Assembly: GCF_000355675.1 (NCBI RefSeq) | Contig: NC_020888.1 | Span: 1,399,001 to 1,463,000, forward strand | Origin: Thalassolituus oleivorans MIL-1 | GTDB taxonomy: Bacteria; Pseudomonadota; Gammaproteobacteria; Pseudomonadales; Oceanobacteraceae | DNA length: 64,000 nucleotides | Reading direction: 5' to 3' | Part shown: positions 36,391 through 46,111 of the stretch, one piece after another | Layout of the letters: the number at the start of each line of letters is the position of its first letter | Numbering within the stretch: the stretch's first letter is position 1 | The notes under the pieces: model-generated | What the model was told of the DNA's origin: nothing | The model's database searches: none | Seen by the model: only the letters and a program-made list of their open reading frames with translations | Position numbers and translations under genes: made by a program

Positions 36391-37273
36391 TTGGATTCAG
36401 TTCCCGCGATAGCGATTTTATTTTTGCTTAACCGAAAACGATGCAACACCACATCAATACTGACATCTAACTTGGTATGTGCCAGTAAACGCTCCCGCGC
36501 GGCCTGTGTCACGCGCCAATGGTGAGGTGTCATCATGAGTAGGTCGCTAATGTGTTGCGAGCTGGTTAGATGAATGGTTTGTTGTACCGCATCTTCGCCA
36601 ACGCATTCAAAACCCGCTGCGGCCATTTTAGCAATAGGCGAGAAGGTATCTAAGCGCACTTCATCATAAATAATATGGCGCAGTTCAATTAAATGCTGCG
36701 GGCCTGTGTTCACCAAAATGATGTCAGTATCGCTATGAATAATACCCTCTAAGCCCTGCGGCATGAGCGGTGTAAACAAGCTAATCACTAAGTCCATACT
36801 GTGGTTAGCGACCGGAGGGCGAGCACCACTGGCGACAATCCATTGGATATCGCGATCGCGGCGTACGGCTCGGCGGATGGTGTCTTTGGATATATCCAAT
36901 CCTACTATCTGCGCCGCGCAACCTTGGTTCGCCAAGTGTTGTTTCAAGCGCGCGGTGTAATAGCCCTCACCACACCCAATATCAAGAATACGTTGTGGCA
37001 AGCCTTGTACATTGGAATTAAGCAGGTTCGATACCGGCTCATAAACTCCCGAATCGAGCAGGCGAGCGCGAGCATCGGCCATCGCTAGGTCGTCGCCGGG
37101 GGCTTTCGAATTTTTATGCTGCGCCAATAGCAGATTTAAATAGCCTTGGCGGGCTTCATCAAAGCTGTGGTTATTGCGGCACTGCCAGCGTTTGTCGTAT
37201 TGCTCGAGCGTGTTGCTACACACAGGGCAAACGAGGAGAGAGGCTGGCAGAGACATGGTAGGTAACGAAGTCA

Positions 37274-37274
<1 letters not shown>
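36387..37274 (-). CDS. rlmA: 23S rRNA (guanine-745-N1)-methyltransferase RlmA
   Basis: RlmA methylates G745 in 23S rRNA. The 295-residue protein has the N-terminal zinc site C16, C19, C32, H36 and the cofactor motif ILDIGCGEGYY near residue 93, with FTPLMPQGLEG near residue 165. It overlaps dapE by one base (TAATG) and holC by four bases, so dapE-rlmA-holC are tightly coupled. Paralogues that confer macrolide resistance (TlrB) act at a neighbouring base; the Gram-negative context favours RlmA. Confidence 0.92.
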
Positions 37275-38434
<1,160 letters not shown>

Positions 38435-38452
38435 TCATAACATAGGACAAGG

Positions 38453-39013
38453 CTACTCAGCAGTGGTCGGTTTAGTGCTGCGCACGGGCACGTAGCGTGG
38501 TTCGCGATAGTATGGGAATAATCCATTTTGCACACCCATGATGTAGATCACCTCAGGATCATCGCGCTCCGGCCATAGGTATATGCCGTTGCCATCAATA
38601 CTGACGAACGAATAGGGATGTTCACCGATGGTGCTGTCTTCTTTACCCAAAATGATGCCACGTACGGTGAGTAGCTGGCCCTTGGCATAAACTTCTGGAT
38701 CAAGCAGCTGCTCGAAGTGCACACGAATACGCCCTGAAGTCGAGCGAACATCATTTTTAGGACGTCCACTGGTATACAGCGGTAATTGCAAAAGCTCTAC
38801 GGTACTGCTGTCGGCATAGTTGGTTACGGCGACAATGCGTCCACCTAAAACGACTTGGCTGCCAACATAGGCTTCAGGGTTTTGCTGTAATTGTGACAGT
38901 GTCGGCAGATTATCAGGGGTATCTACCGCGACACTCTTGGGGTAGCTAGCACATGCCCCGAGTGTTAAAGCCAATACAGAGAGGAGAACGGGTTTCGTAA
39001 AATTAAGCTTCAT
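38453..39013 (-). CDS. Slp-family outer-membrane lipoprotein
   Basis: The 186-residue protein has a lipoprotein signal with the lipobox LGAC (Cys21; Ala at +2, so outer membrane) and the Slp/YeaY fold signatures: QLQQNPEAYVGSQVVLGGRI near residue 41, a ...TSGRIRVHFEQLLDPEVYAK segment near residue 90 and LLTVRGIILGK. Slp proteins are starvation-related lipoproteins of unknown molecular role. AGGA precedes the ATG. It lies 51 bp upstream of dapE on the same strand. Confidence 0.9.
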   Translation of the reverse strand: MKLNFTKPVLLSVLALTLGACASYPKSVAVDTPDNLPTLSQLQQNPEAYVGSQVVLGGRIVAVTNYADSSTVELLQLPLYTSGRPKNDVRSTSGRIRVHFEQLLDPEVYAKGQLLTVRGIILGKEDSTIGEHPYSFVSIDGNGIYLWPERDDPEVIYIMGVQNGLFPYYREPRYVPVRSTKPTTAE

Positions 39014-39190
39014 AATAATAATCCTAGTAACTGCAGTGTATGACTATCCATTGTCGCAACTGGTTCCTTGCGGCTTTTAACAACAAAGAAAGTCGGCAAG
39101 CGTTGCGATGATCGCTCGCAGTGCTAACATACACCGCTTTGTGATGGTGCAGCTGTTTTTGTGCCTCGATATTAATTTAAGGTAGATAGA

Positions 39191-39754
39191 ATGAGTCAGT
39201 CCTTGACCCGCGAAGAACTCCAAACTGTAATGGCTGAGGCCGATTTACTGAAGAGTCGAGAAGAAGTAGAAGCGGCATTGGACCGTATGGCCGGTGAAAT
39301 CACCGCACAATTGAGTGATACCATGCCAGTTGTTTACGCCATTATGAATGGCGGCCTAGTGATGGCTGGGCAGCTATTAACGCGTTTGAACTTTCCTTTA
39401 GAACAAGGCTATTTGCATGCTACTCGCTATCGCGGCGAGTTTACTGGGCAAACGGATCTGCAATGGCAGGCGCCACCGTCGATTCCGATGGATGGCCGTA
39501 CAGTGCTCATCTTGGATGACATATTTGATGAAGGCCACACCTTAGCCGAAGTGGTTAAATCGTGCTTTGCGCAAGGTGCCAAAGAGGTGTTAACCGCGGT
39601 GCTCGTGAACAAGGTTCACAATCGTAAAAATCCAGATCTAGCTGTCGATTTCGTCGGCTGTGATGTCGAAGACCGTTACGTATTTGGCTATGGCATGGAT
39701 TACCGCAGTTTTTGGCGTAATGCCGATGGTATCTATGCGGTTAAAGGCCTGTAG
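39191..39754 (+). CDS. Hypoxanthine-guanine phosphoribosyltransferase
   Basis: This 187-residue type I phosphoribosyltransferase salvages hypoxanthine and guanine with PRPP. The PRPP loop VLILDDIFDEGHTL lies near residue 104, a VNKVH..KNPDLAVDFVG segment with the base-contacting Lys near residue 139, and a C-terminal YVFGYGMDY motif near residue 157. AAGGTAG precedes the ATG. It is a single-gene unit bounded by a terminator and is divergent from the Slp gene with 177 bp between starts. Confidence 0.93.
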   Translation: MSQSLTREELQTVMAEADLLKSREEVEAALDRMAGEITAQLSDTMPVVYAIMNGGLVMAGQLLTRLNFPLEQGYLHATRYRGEFTGQTDLQWQAPPSIPMDGRTVLILDDIFDEGHTLAEVVKSCFAQGAKEVLTAVLVNKVHNRKNPDLAVDFVGCDVEDRYVFGYGMDYRSFWRNADGIYAVKGL

Positions 39755-39818
39755 TTTTTCGCTTTCTTAACCCCCTAAAAACAGATCAATTAATGTTGAT
39801 TATGAATTATTGATCTTT

Positions 39819-39845
39819 AAAGACGCCAAATGGCGTCTTTTTTTG
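39819..39845 (+). terminator. Rho-independent terminator after the phosphoribosyltransferase gene
   Basis: AAAGACGCC and GGCGTCTTT are perfectly paired around AAAT and followed by a T run. Confidence 0.93.
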
Positions 39846-39931
39846 TCTATAAATACCGACTTCTTTTCCCAAAAATAGCACTCGACAACGGCCAGCCTAA
39901 ACTACACTGATGGAAAGAGGTGGCAGATTCT

Positions 39932-40420
39932 ATGAACGTAGATTTTATAAATCCCTTCATCGAAACAATAGACAACATACTGGCGACGATGGCTTCCATG
40001 ACCTGCGAACATGGTAAAGCCTACATCAAAGAGGGTGTTGGTCCTTTAGGTGTTGTGACCGGTGTTATCCCTATGGATGGTGATTCCGTCCACGGTTCTC
40101 TTGCGATTAGTTTTTCTGCCGGTGCTATCGTGTGCATTAGCAGCAAGATGTTGGGCGAAGAAATTGCCGAGGTGGATGAAACCTGCCATGACCTTACCGG
40201 TGAGCTAACCAATATGTTGTCGGGTGGGGCGCGCAAGTTGTTATGGGAAAAGGGCTACAACTTTGAAATGGCAAAGCCAAGCTTAATTGCCGGCGATAAG
40301 GACATCGAGCACTCTATTAGCGCTCCAGTGATTGTTATTCCGTTTACCACCAAAGCCGGTCCATTCTTCATAGAAGTCGCCATTGGCAGTAAATTGCGTC
40401 GAGCGGCTAGCGTGATATAG
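39932..40420 (+). CDS. CheX-like protein phosphatase
   Basis: The 162-residue protein has the CheX fold pattern: a central helix with ELTNMLSGGARK near residue 91, matching the E..N phosphatase motif of CheX/CheC/FliY, which dephosphorylate CheY-P or similar receivers. Duplicated alpha/beta strands with GVVTGVIPM and GPFFIEVAIG are visible. The ATG at 39932 is preceded by GAGGTG at nine bases; a GTG at 39920 is inside that site's 5' end and less likely. No chemotaxis gene is adjacent, so its receiver partner is elsewhere. Confidence 0.82.
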   Translation: MNVDFINPFIETIDNILATMASMTCEHGKAYIKEGVGPLGVVTGVIPMDGDSVHGSLAISFSAGAIVCISSKMLGEEIAEVDETCHDLTGELTNMLSGGARKLLWEKGYNFEMAKPSLIAGDKDIEHSISAPVIVIPFTTKAGPFFIEVAIGSKLRRAASVI

Positions 40421-40523
40421 ATATTACGTTCGGTTCACTTGCCGCGAAGCTCTCCTGTAATAGATTTTATACCGTTATCTTCATTTCCCTCTGTTTTAGC
40501 ATTAATCACTCCGCAATAAATCC

Positions 40524-40581
40524 TTGCAAAGTCTGCTCAACTCCATAATATGACGGTTCGTCAAAAATCGACGGATCGTCA
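40524..40581 (+). promoter_or_regulatory. Promoter and two-palindrome operator of the TetR/MMPL operon
   Basis: TTGCAA (40524-40529), a 16-bp spacer and TAATAT (40546-40551) form a good sigma-70 promoter. Two imperfectly repeated palindromes follow at once: TGACGGTTCGTCA (40551-40563) and CGACGGATCGTCA (40569-40581), 18 bp apart centre to centre. They overlap the -10 edge and the expected transcription start. This is the expected arrangement for autorepression by the adjacent TetR protein. Confidence 0.7.
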
Positions 40582-40584
40582 AAT

Positions 40585-41544
40585 ATGATTAGTCTCGCTT
40601 GGTTGTATCAGCAGTACGAAAACTTAAAAAAGGCGCATGAAGAATATCTTCAGCGTCACTGTTGGAAGCACGCCGCTGCTGCGAATGCTCAGCCTGAAGG
40701 TGTTATGTGTTCGACCAATAGTAAGGACAACGATAAGTCGGGCCTATGTATTCTCGGCCATCGTACTTCCTTCTTTGCGCCTAAACCCCGCCTTTCGCGT
40801 GAAGAAAAATGGGCAGAGCGGGAAAACGAATTGCTCGATATTGCGTTGCATTTATTAGAGCAAGAGGGTTTTGCTGAATTCTCCATGGAGAAATTAATTC
40901 GTAATTGCAACTTCTCTAAAGGCACGGTTTATAACCACTTTAGTGGTAAAGAAGATTGCCAAGCCGCTTTGTGTTTACGCGGCATGCACTACGTTGGCGA
41001 ATTAATGACTCGTGCTTATGCCTTTGATGGCCACGCGCGCGAACGGTTATTGGCATTTCATTTTGCATATTCACTATATTCGCGCGTCAATCCAACCATG
41101 TTTTTATCGGTTGTTACTTGTAGGACGCCAGGGTTTCAGGAAAAGGTTGCGCCTGAACGCGCGGCTAAGATTATTGAAATGGATCAATATTTATTTGGAT
41201 TGGCGGGAGAGGCATTACGCAAAGCAAGAGACGAAGGTGCTCTTCCCGCCGATGATAATTTCGATGAAATCGCTTTAACCTTTCTTAACTGGTCGACATC
41301 CTTCGGCGTTTGTGCGTTAACAACGACAGGCTTTGATACTGAATCTAGCCGTGAAATTAGCCAGCGAAATTTGCCGCTGATTGCCGCCAATTTGATTATG
41401 GACGGCATGGGCGTTACGCCTTCCTCGAAAGAATATGACTACACCGAAACATGGGACCGAATTGCACAAGAAGTCTTTGCGCCTGAATTAACTATGCTTT
41501 TGCACAATCAGCGGCCAGAAGTGGCACCTCAAGGAGAACAGTAA
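40585..41544 (+). CDS. TetR-family regulator with a long N-terminal extension
   Basis: The regulator has an HTH near residues 83-126 (LLEQEGFAEFSMEKLI then CNFSKGTVYNHFSGKEDC) and a C-terminal ligand domain. About 75 residues precede the HTH, unusual for TetR proteins, and include CSTNSKDNDKSGLCILGH with two cysteines. No ribosome binding site precedes the ATG at 40585, which sits just after the operator; an ATG at 40705 with GAAGG upstream would give 279 residues and is also possible. It probably controls the MMPL, LolA-like and barrel genes that follow directly. Confidence 0.85.
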   Translation: MISLAWLYQQYENLKKAHEEYLQRHCWKHAAAANAQPEGVMCSTNSKDNDKSGLCILGHRTSFFAPKPRLSREEKWAERENELLDIALHLLEQEGFAEFSMEKLIRNCNFSKGTVYNHFSGKEDCQAALCLRGMHYVGELMTRAYAFDGHARERLLAFHFAYSLYSRVNPTMFLSVVTCRTPGFQEKVAPERAAKIIEMDQYLFGLAGEALRKARDEGALPADDNFDEIALTFLNWSTSFGVCALTTTGFDTESSREISQRNLPLIAANLIMDGMGVTPSSKEYDYTETWDRIAQEVFAPELTMLLHNQRPEVAPQGEQ

Positions 41545-41545
41545 A

Positions 41546-43912
41546 ATGAAAGCAATCATGCAACGCTGGATTGTTGATCATCCGGTCATACTCTTAGTGT
41601 TATTTTTAGTGTTAAGCGTGTTGGCTGCAGCGGGTGGTAAAAATTTAACATTTCGCGGTGATTACAAAATCTATTTCGAAGAAGGTTATGCGCCGTTAAA
41701 TGATTTTGAAGAAATGCAGGGAATCTTTAATAAAAACGATAATATTGCAGTATTAATGGTGCCTAAGGATGGCGAGGTTTTTACTCCAGAATTTCTTACT
41801 TTAGTTAAAGATTACACTGAAGCTGCTTGGCAGACGCCGTATTCAAGTCGTGTGGACTCATTAACTAACTTCCAGCATACGTGGTCTGAAGAAGACGACA
41901 TGATTGTTGAAGATTTAGTGCTAGACCCAGAATCTTTAACGGCGGACGACTTAACGCGTATACGCAGTATCGCTTTGGCCGAACCGGCGTTAAAAGGACG
42001 TATGGTGTCGGCATCTGGTGAGGTGGCATTAGTAAACGTTACATTACAACTACCGAGTGCAACGGATAATACCGCCTATGTTGCTGAGGTGATGGCAAGT
42101 GTTAAAGCATTAAGTAAGACATTTGCTGAGCAGTATCCAAGTGTGGAGTTTTTCCATACTGGGGTGTTGCCAATGAACAGCAGCTTCGCAACGGAAGGGC
42201 AGAAGGATATGTCGACCCTGATTCCTGCCATGCTGCTATTAATTATCGTGCTACTCGCCGTATTACTTCGCAGTATATTGGCTATGTTGGCCACTATTAT
42301 TGTTTTGGTATTAAGTGTTGCGGCCACCATGGGGTTGGGAGGCTGGACAGGCTTTTTCTTATCGACGGGCACTATTAACGTTCCAATTGTCGTACTAACA
42401 ATCGCGGTTGCCGACTGCGTGCATATGATTGCTACAATGCAATTTGCCATGCGCCAAGGTAAAACCAGAGCGCAGGCGGTTCAATACAGCGTTGATTTAA
42501 ATTGGATGCCGGTATTTATTACCAGTGCCACCACGGCCATTGGTTTTATGACGCTGGCGTTTTCTGAGTCCCCAGTTTTTGCCGATTTCGGTATTTTGAG
42601 CGCGATGGGCGTCATGACTGCCTATTTGTTATCGGTAACCTTGTTCCCAGCAATTTTAATGCTGCTACCCATTAAGGTTGGTAAAGCGACTAACGATTCG
42701 AAGGGAATGGCGCGCTTAGCTGATTTTATTGTTGCTCGTCAACGCGCTTTGCTGGTGGGTGGTGCGATTTTAATTGTGGCTGTTGGTTCTTTGATTACTA
42801 AAAATCAAATTAATGACGTAGCTACTGCTTATTTTTCAGATGCAACTGAATTCCGTCAGTCGGTGAATAAACAAGAAGATACGTTATCTGGCTCGCAAAG
42901 TATTGATTGGGCCTTATATTCCGGTATTGAAGGTGGTGTCAGCGAGCCTGAATTTATTGAAACCGTACGCGGATTCTCTGAGTGGCTTCGTGCTCAGCCA
43001 GAGGTGGATCATGTATCGACCATTAGTGATACTTTCAAACGCTTAAATTTGAATATGCATGGTGACGATAGCGAGTGGTATCGAATTCCTGAAGAACGTG
43101 AATTGGCGGCGCAATATTTACTGCTATACGAAATGTCGTTGCCATATGGTCTGGATCTTAACAACCAAATAAATATCGACAAGTCATCTACTCGTGTTAC
43201 CAGTACTTTAAAGAATTTAGGTAGTCGCGAAATTGTTGATCTAGAACAACGTGCGCAAGCGTGGATCGCAGAACATGCGCCTAATGTTCGCATGGCTGGT
43301 GCCAGCCCAGGCTTAATGTTTGCGCATATTGGTGAAGCGAACATGCACAGCATGATTATTAGTATGGCAGTTGCTATGGTGCTGATTTCTGCCATCTTAG
43401 TATTTGCGTTACGGTCAGTTCGTTTAGGCGCAATTAGTTTGATTCCTAACCTTGCTCCCGCCGTTGTCGGTTTTGGTGTGTGGGGCGTTATGTCGGGCGA
43501 AATTAACTTAGGGTTATCCATTGTTACTTCTATGACTTTGGGAATCATCGTCGACGATACCGTCCACTTTTTGAGCAAATATCAACGAGCGCGTAAGGAT
43601 GGTTTAGATACTGAAGCCGCTATTCGTTACGCCTTTATCAGTGTTGGTCGCGCCTTAATTATTACCACCGTGGTATTGGTGATGGGTTTCTACATATTGT
43701 CGTTCTCATCATTCCGCTTAAATTCGGATATGGGGATGGCAACGTCGATGATTATTGCTATTGCCTTGGTCATTGATTTCTTCTTCTTGCCACCCTTGTT
43801 ATTGTGGCTTGATCGAGATGAAACGGATAAATCGACAATAAAAAATCAGAGCAAGGGTGCTGAAAAGCTCCTCGAAGCTGACATTGCTGAAACGAAAGGA
43901 GAAATTGCATGA
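41546..43912 (+). CDS. MMPL/RND-superfamily transporter
   Basis: The 788-residue inner-membrane protein has the MMPL layout: a first helix (residues about 13-30), a periplasmic domain, five helices, a second half repeating the same order, and helix segments with IAVADCVHMI near residue 287 and LGIIVDDTVHFLSKYQRARK near residue 665. Acidic residues in these helices probably carry protons. Such transporters paired with a LolA-like protein are thought to move lipids or lipoproteins across the envelope. AAGGAG precedes the ATG, which directly follows the TetR stop. The gene ends in an ATGA overlap with the next one. Confidence 0.9.
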   Translation: MKAIMQRWIVDHPVILLVLFLVLSVLAAAGGKNLTFRGDYKIYFEEGYAPLNDFEEMQGIFNKNDNIAVLMVPKDGEVFTPEFLTLVKDYTEAAWQTPYSSRVDSLTNFQHTWSEEDDMIVEDLVLDPESLTADDLTRIRSIALAEPALKGRMVSASGEVALVNVTLQLPSATDNTAYVAEVMASVKALSKTFAEQYPSVEFFHTGVLPMNSSFATEGQKDMSTLIPAMLLLIIVLLAVLLRSILAMLATIIVLVLSVAATMGLGGWTGFFLSTGTINVPIVVLTIAVADCVHMIATMQFAMRQGKTRAQAVQYSVDLNWMPVFITSATTAIGFMTLAFSESPVFADFGILSAMGVMTAYLLSVTLFPAILMLLPIKVGKATNDSKGMARLADFIVARQRALLVGGAILIVAVGSLITKNQINDVATAYFSDATEFRQSVNKQEDTLSGSQSIDWALYSGIEGGVSEPEFIETVRGFSEWLRAQPEVDHVSTISDTFKRLNLNMHGDDSEWYRIPEERELAAQYLLLYEMSLPYGLDLNNQINIDKSSTRVTSTLKNLGSREIVDLEQRAQAWIAEHAPNVRMAGASPGLMFAHIGEANMHSMIISMAVAMVLISAILVFALRSVRLGAISLIPNLAPAVVGFGVWGVMSGEINLGLSIVTSMTLGIIVDDTVHFLSKYQRARKDGLDTEAAIRYAFISVGRALIITTVVLVMGFYILSFSSFRLNSDMGMATSMIIAIALVIDFFFLPPLLLWLDRDETDKSTIKNQSKGAEKLLEADIAETKGEIA

Positions 43913-44685
43913 AATTATTAGTAACGGTACTAACGGGCCTATGTCTATTAGCTCAACCCTCGATTGCAGATGAAGCCCGTGGTTTAGAAATTGCAACTGA
44001 CCGCAAAGCTCGCGACACCGGCTGGGGTGATTCTGAAGCTCATATGACGATGATTTTACGCAATGCTCAAGGTGAAGAGAGCATTCGCAAGATGCGGTTT
44101 CAGTCTTTTGAGATTAACGACGATGGCGATAAAGGCTTAACGATTTTTGATGAGCCAAAAGATGTAAAAGGCACTGCCTTTTTAAACTTCTCGCACGTCG
44201 ATAAGTCAGATGACCAGTGGTTGTACCTGCCAGCGCTGAAACGTGTTAAACGTATATCTTCGCGAAATAAATCCGGCCCATTTATGGGTAGCGAATTTGC
44301 CTATGAAGATATGAGTTCTTACGAGCCCGAGAAATATAAGTTTAATTACTTGCGCGACGAGCCGTGTGGTGAATGGACGTGTCATGTACTGGAAAGCATT
44401 CCAGTGGATGAAAATTCAGGTTACACAAAACAAATTACCTGGCTTGATACTGAACATCTACGCCCAGTAAAAACCGAGTACTATGATCGTAAAGATGCCT
44501 TGTTGAAAACGCTAGAAATGAGCGAGTGGCATGTTTATAGCGACCGTTACTGGCGCGCAGCCATTCTTGATATGCAAAATCATCAAAACGGAAAAAGCAC
44601 ACGTTTAATTACTTCAGAATTGAATTTTAATATTGGGCTAAAAGAAGACGATTTTAGTCAAGCAACATTACAGCGAGCACGCTAA
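43909..44685 (+). CDS. LolA-like outer-membrane lipoprotein-sorting protein
   Basis: The 258-residue protein has a signal peptide (cleavage after SIA near residue 20) and the LolA_like pattern seen with MMPL transporters: RKARDTGWGDSEAHMTMIL, KMRFQSFEINDDGDKGLTIF, DDQWLYLPALKRVKRIS, then GPFMGSEFAYEDMSSYEPEK. It should act in the periplasm as a shuttle for a hydrophobic substrate of the MMPL partner. Both ends overlap neighbours: ATGA with the transporter and one base with the barrel gene. The true cargo is unknown. Confidence 0.87.
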   Translation: MKLLVTVLTGLCLLAQPSIADEARGLEIATDRKARDTGWGDSEAHMTMILRNAQGEESIRKMRFQSFEINDDGDKGLTIFDEPKDVKGTAFLNFSHVDKSDDQWLYLPALKRVKRISSRNKSGPFMGSEFAYEDMSSYEPEKYKFNYLRDEPCGEWTCHVLESIPVDENSGYTKQITWLDTEHLRPVKTEYYDRKDALLKTLEMSEWHVYSDRYWRAAILDMQNHQNGKSTRLITSELNFNIGLKEDDFSQATLQRAR

Positions 44686-45917
44686 TGATGAAGGGCTTGC
44701 AGATATTCAGTGCCGCGATACTGGCAACGACTAGCGCAATCGTCCCTTCGGCCTATGCGATTGACGTTAGCTTAAATGTCGGAGTAGAAGGGCGGCATTT
44801 TTTTGAAGATGCCGCTTATTCGCAGCAAACAAGTAATCAGTTATCGACCTTTATTAAACCTGAATTTGTTTGGGATGATGCCGATAATTCGCAACGGGTT
44901 AGCTTTGTACCTTATTACCGCTATGACGCCGCTGATGACGAACGTAGTCACGGTGATATTCGCGAACTAATGTGGATGCATTGGCAGGGGCCTTGGGAAA
45001 TCCGAGCGGGTATTGGCAAGGTTTTCTGGGGAGTAACCGAATCGTTGCATTTGGTCGATGTTATTAACCAAACCGATAGCGTAGATGCTGCCGACGGTGA
45101 TGAAAAACTGGGTCAGCCGATGGTGCATGGAATTTGGTTAAGCGACAGTGGTACGTTTGAAGCTTTCGTTTTACCAGGATTTCGCGAACGTACCTTTGCC
45201 GGAGAAGAGGGGCGCTTGCGTGCTCCGTATGTGGTCAACGACGACGCTATTTATCAAGCAAATGCCGAGCAGCGTCATACGGATTTAGCGCTGCGTTGGA
45301 GCCGCTCGATAGAGCTGATGGAGTATCCGTTAGATTTGAGTGTGTCGCTATTTCGTGGCACATCAAGAGATCCGGCTTACTTACCTGACATTGAGTTGAT
45401 AGGAGCCACGCCAGTGGTGACCGCGTTAACTCCATACTATGCAATTCAAAATCAAGCGGCGGCGACGGTGCAATATTCGCTAGAAGGGTGGTTGTTAAAA
45501 ACCGAATTATTGCGTCGTGAGTACAATGATCCAACATTAGAGGATTATAGTGCTGCGGTATCGGGTTTTGAATATACCCTTGTTGGCCCTTTCGATAGCT
45601 CAATGGATCTAGGCTTGTTACTGGAATACCAATATGACGAACGTGATGCCAGCCTAACGACATCGCAAAACGATATCTTTGCGGGTATGCGCTTTGCTTT
45701 TAACGATGCTGCTTCTAGCGAGGTATTAGCCGGTGTCACTCAAGATTTAGACAATGCAGGATCGTGGTCGTTTTTCTTGGAGGCAAGTACACGCTTACGA
45801 AGCAATATGACGATAGATGTGAACGCATTCTTATTGGGTGCTGATACTCAAGATGATCTTTTGTATACATTGCGCCGTGACGATTTTGTCGAAGTGGCAC
45901 TGAACTTCTATTATTAA
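44685..45917 (+). CDS. Probable outer-membrane beta-barrel protein
   Basis: The 410-residue protein has a signal peptide (cleavage after AYA near residue 25) and alternating hydrophobic/polar strands throughout, ending in FVEVALNFYY with a terminal aromatic residue, a typical outer-membrane insertion signal. Motifs include WEIRAGIGKVFWGVTESLHLVD near residue 105. The third gene of the TetR-MMPL-LolA operon, it may be the outer-membrane step of that export route. I did not assign a named family; DUF1302-like proteins occur in similar operons. Confidence 0.8.
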   Translation: MMKGLQIFSAAILATTSAIVPSAYAIDVSLNVGVEGRHFFEDAAYSQQTSNQLSTFIKPEFVWDDADNSQRVSFVPYYRYDAADDERSHGDIRELMWMHWQGPWEIRAGIGKVFWGVTESLHLVDVINQTDSVDAADGDEKLGQPMVHGIWLSDSGTFEAFVLPGFRERTFAGEEGRLRAPYVVNDDAIYQANAEQRHTDLALRWSRSIELMEYPLDLSVSLFRGTSRDPAYLPDIELIGATPVVTALTPYYAIQNQAAATVQYSLEGWLLKTELLRREYNDPTLEDYSAAVSGFEYTLVGPFDSSMDLGLLLEYQYDERDASLTTSQNDIFAGMRFAFNDAASSEVLAGVTQDLDNAGSWSFFLEASTRLRSNMTIDVNAFLLGADTQDDLLYTLRRDDFVEVALNFYY

Positions 45918-46005
45918 CGACTACTCGATACTTGTGCTGATGCCGGCCCTTATTAGGCGCTGGCATCTCTATTAATACCTGGAAATTCTTGTGTTTTGAC
46001 GTAAA

Positions 46006-46076
46006 TGAGAATGACTTTCGGTAAAGATGGGTAAAGCACTTGTTTGCTTCTCTCTAAGCTCATTATCATGTGAGCT
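46006..46076 (+). promoter_or_regulatory. Possible regulatory sites before the RND pump operon
   Basis: The 15 bases at 46006-46020 (TGAGAATGACTTTCG) match the 7-1-7 Fur consensus TGATAATGATTATCA at 11 positions. An inverted repeat AGCTCA/TGAGCT spans 46057-46076 with an eight-base gap. Either could control the operon that starts at 46112. Both are weak alone. Confidence 0.3.
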
Positions 46077-46111
46077 CTTATTTTTTTATTTGGTGTCGTG
46101 GAGATGTGGTT

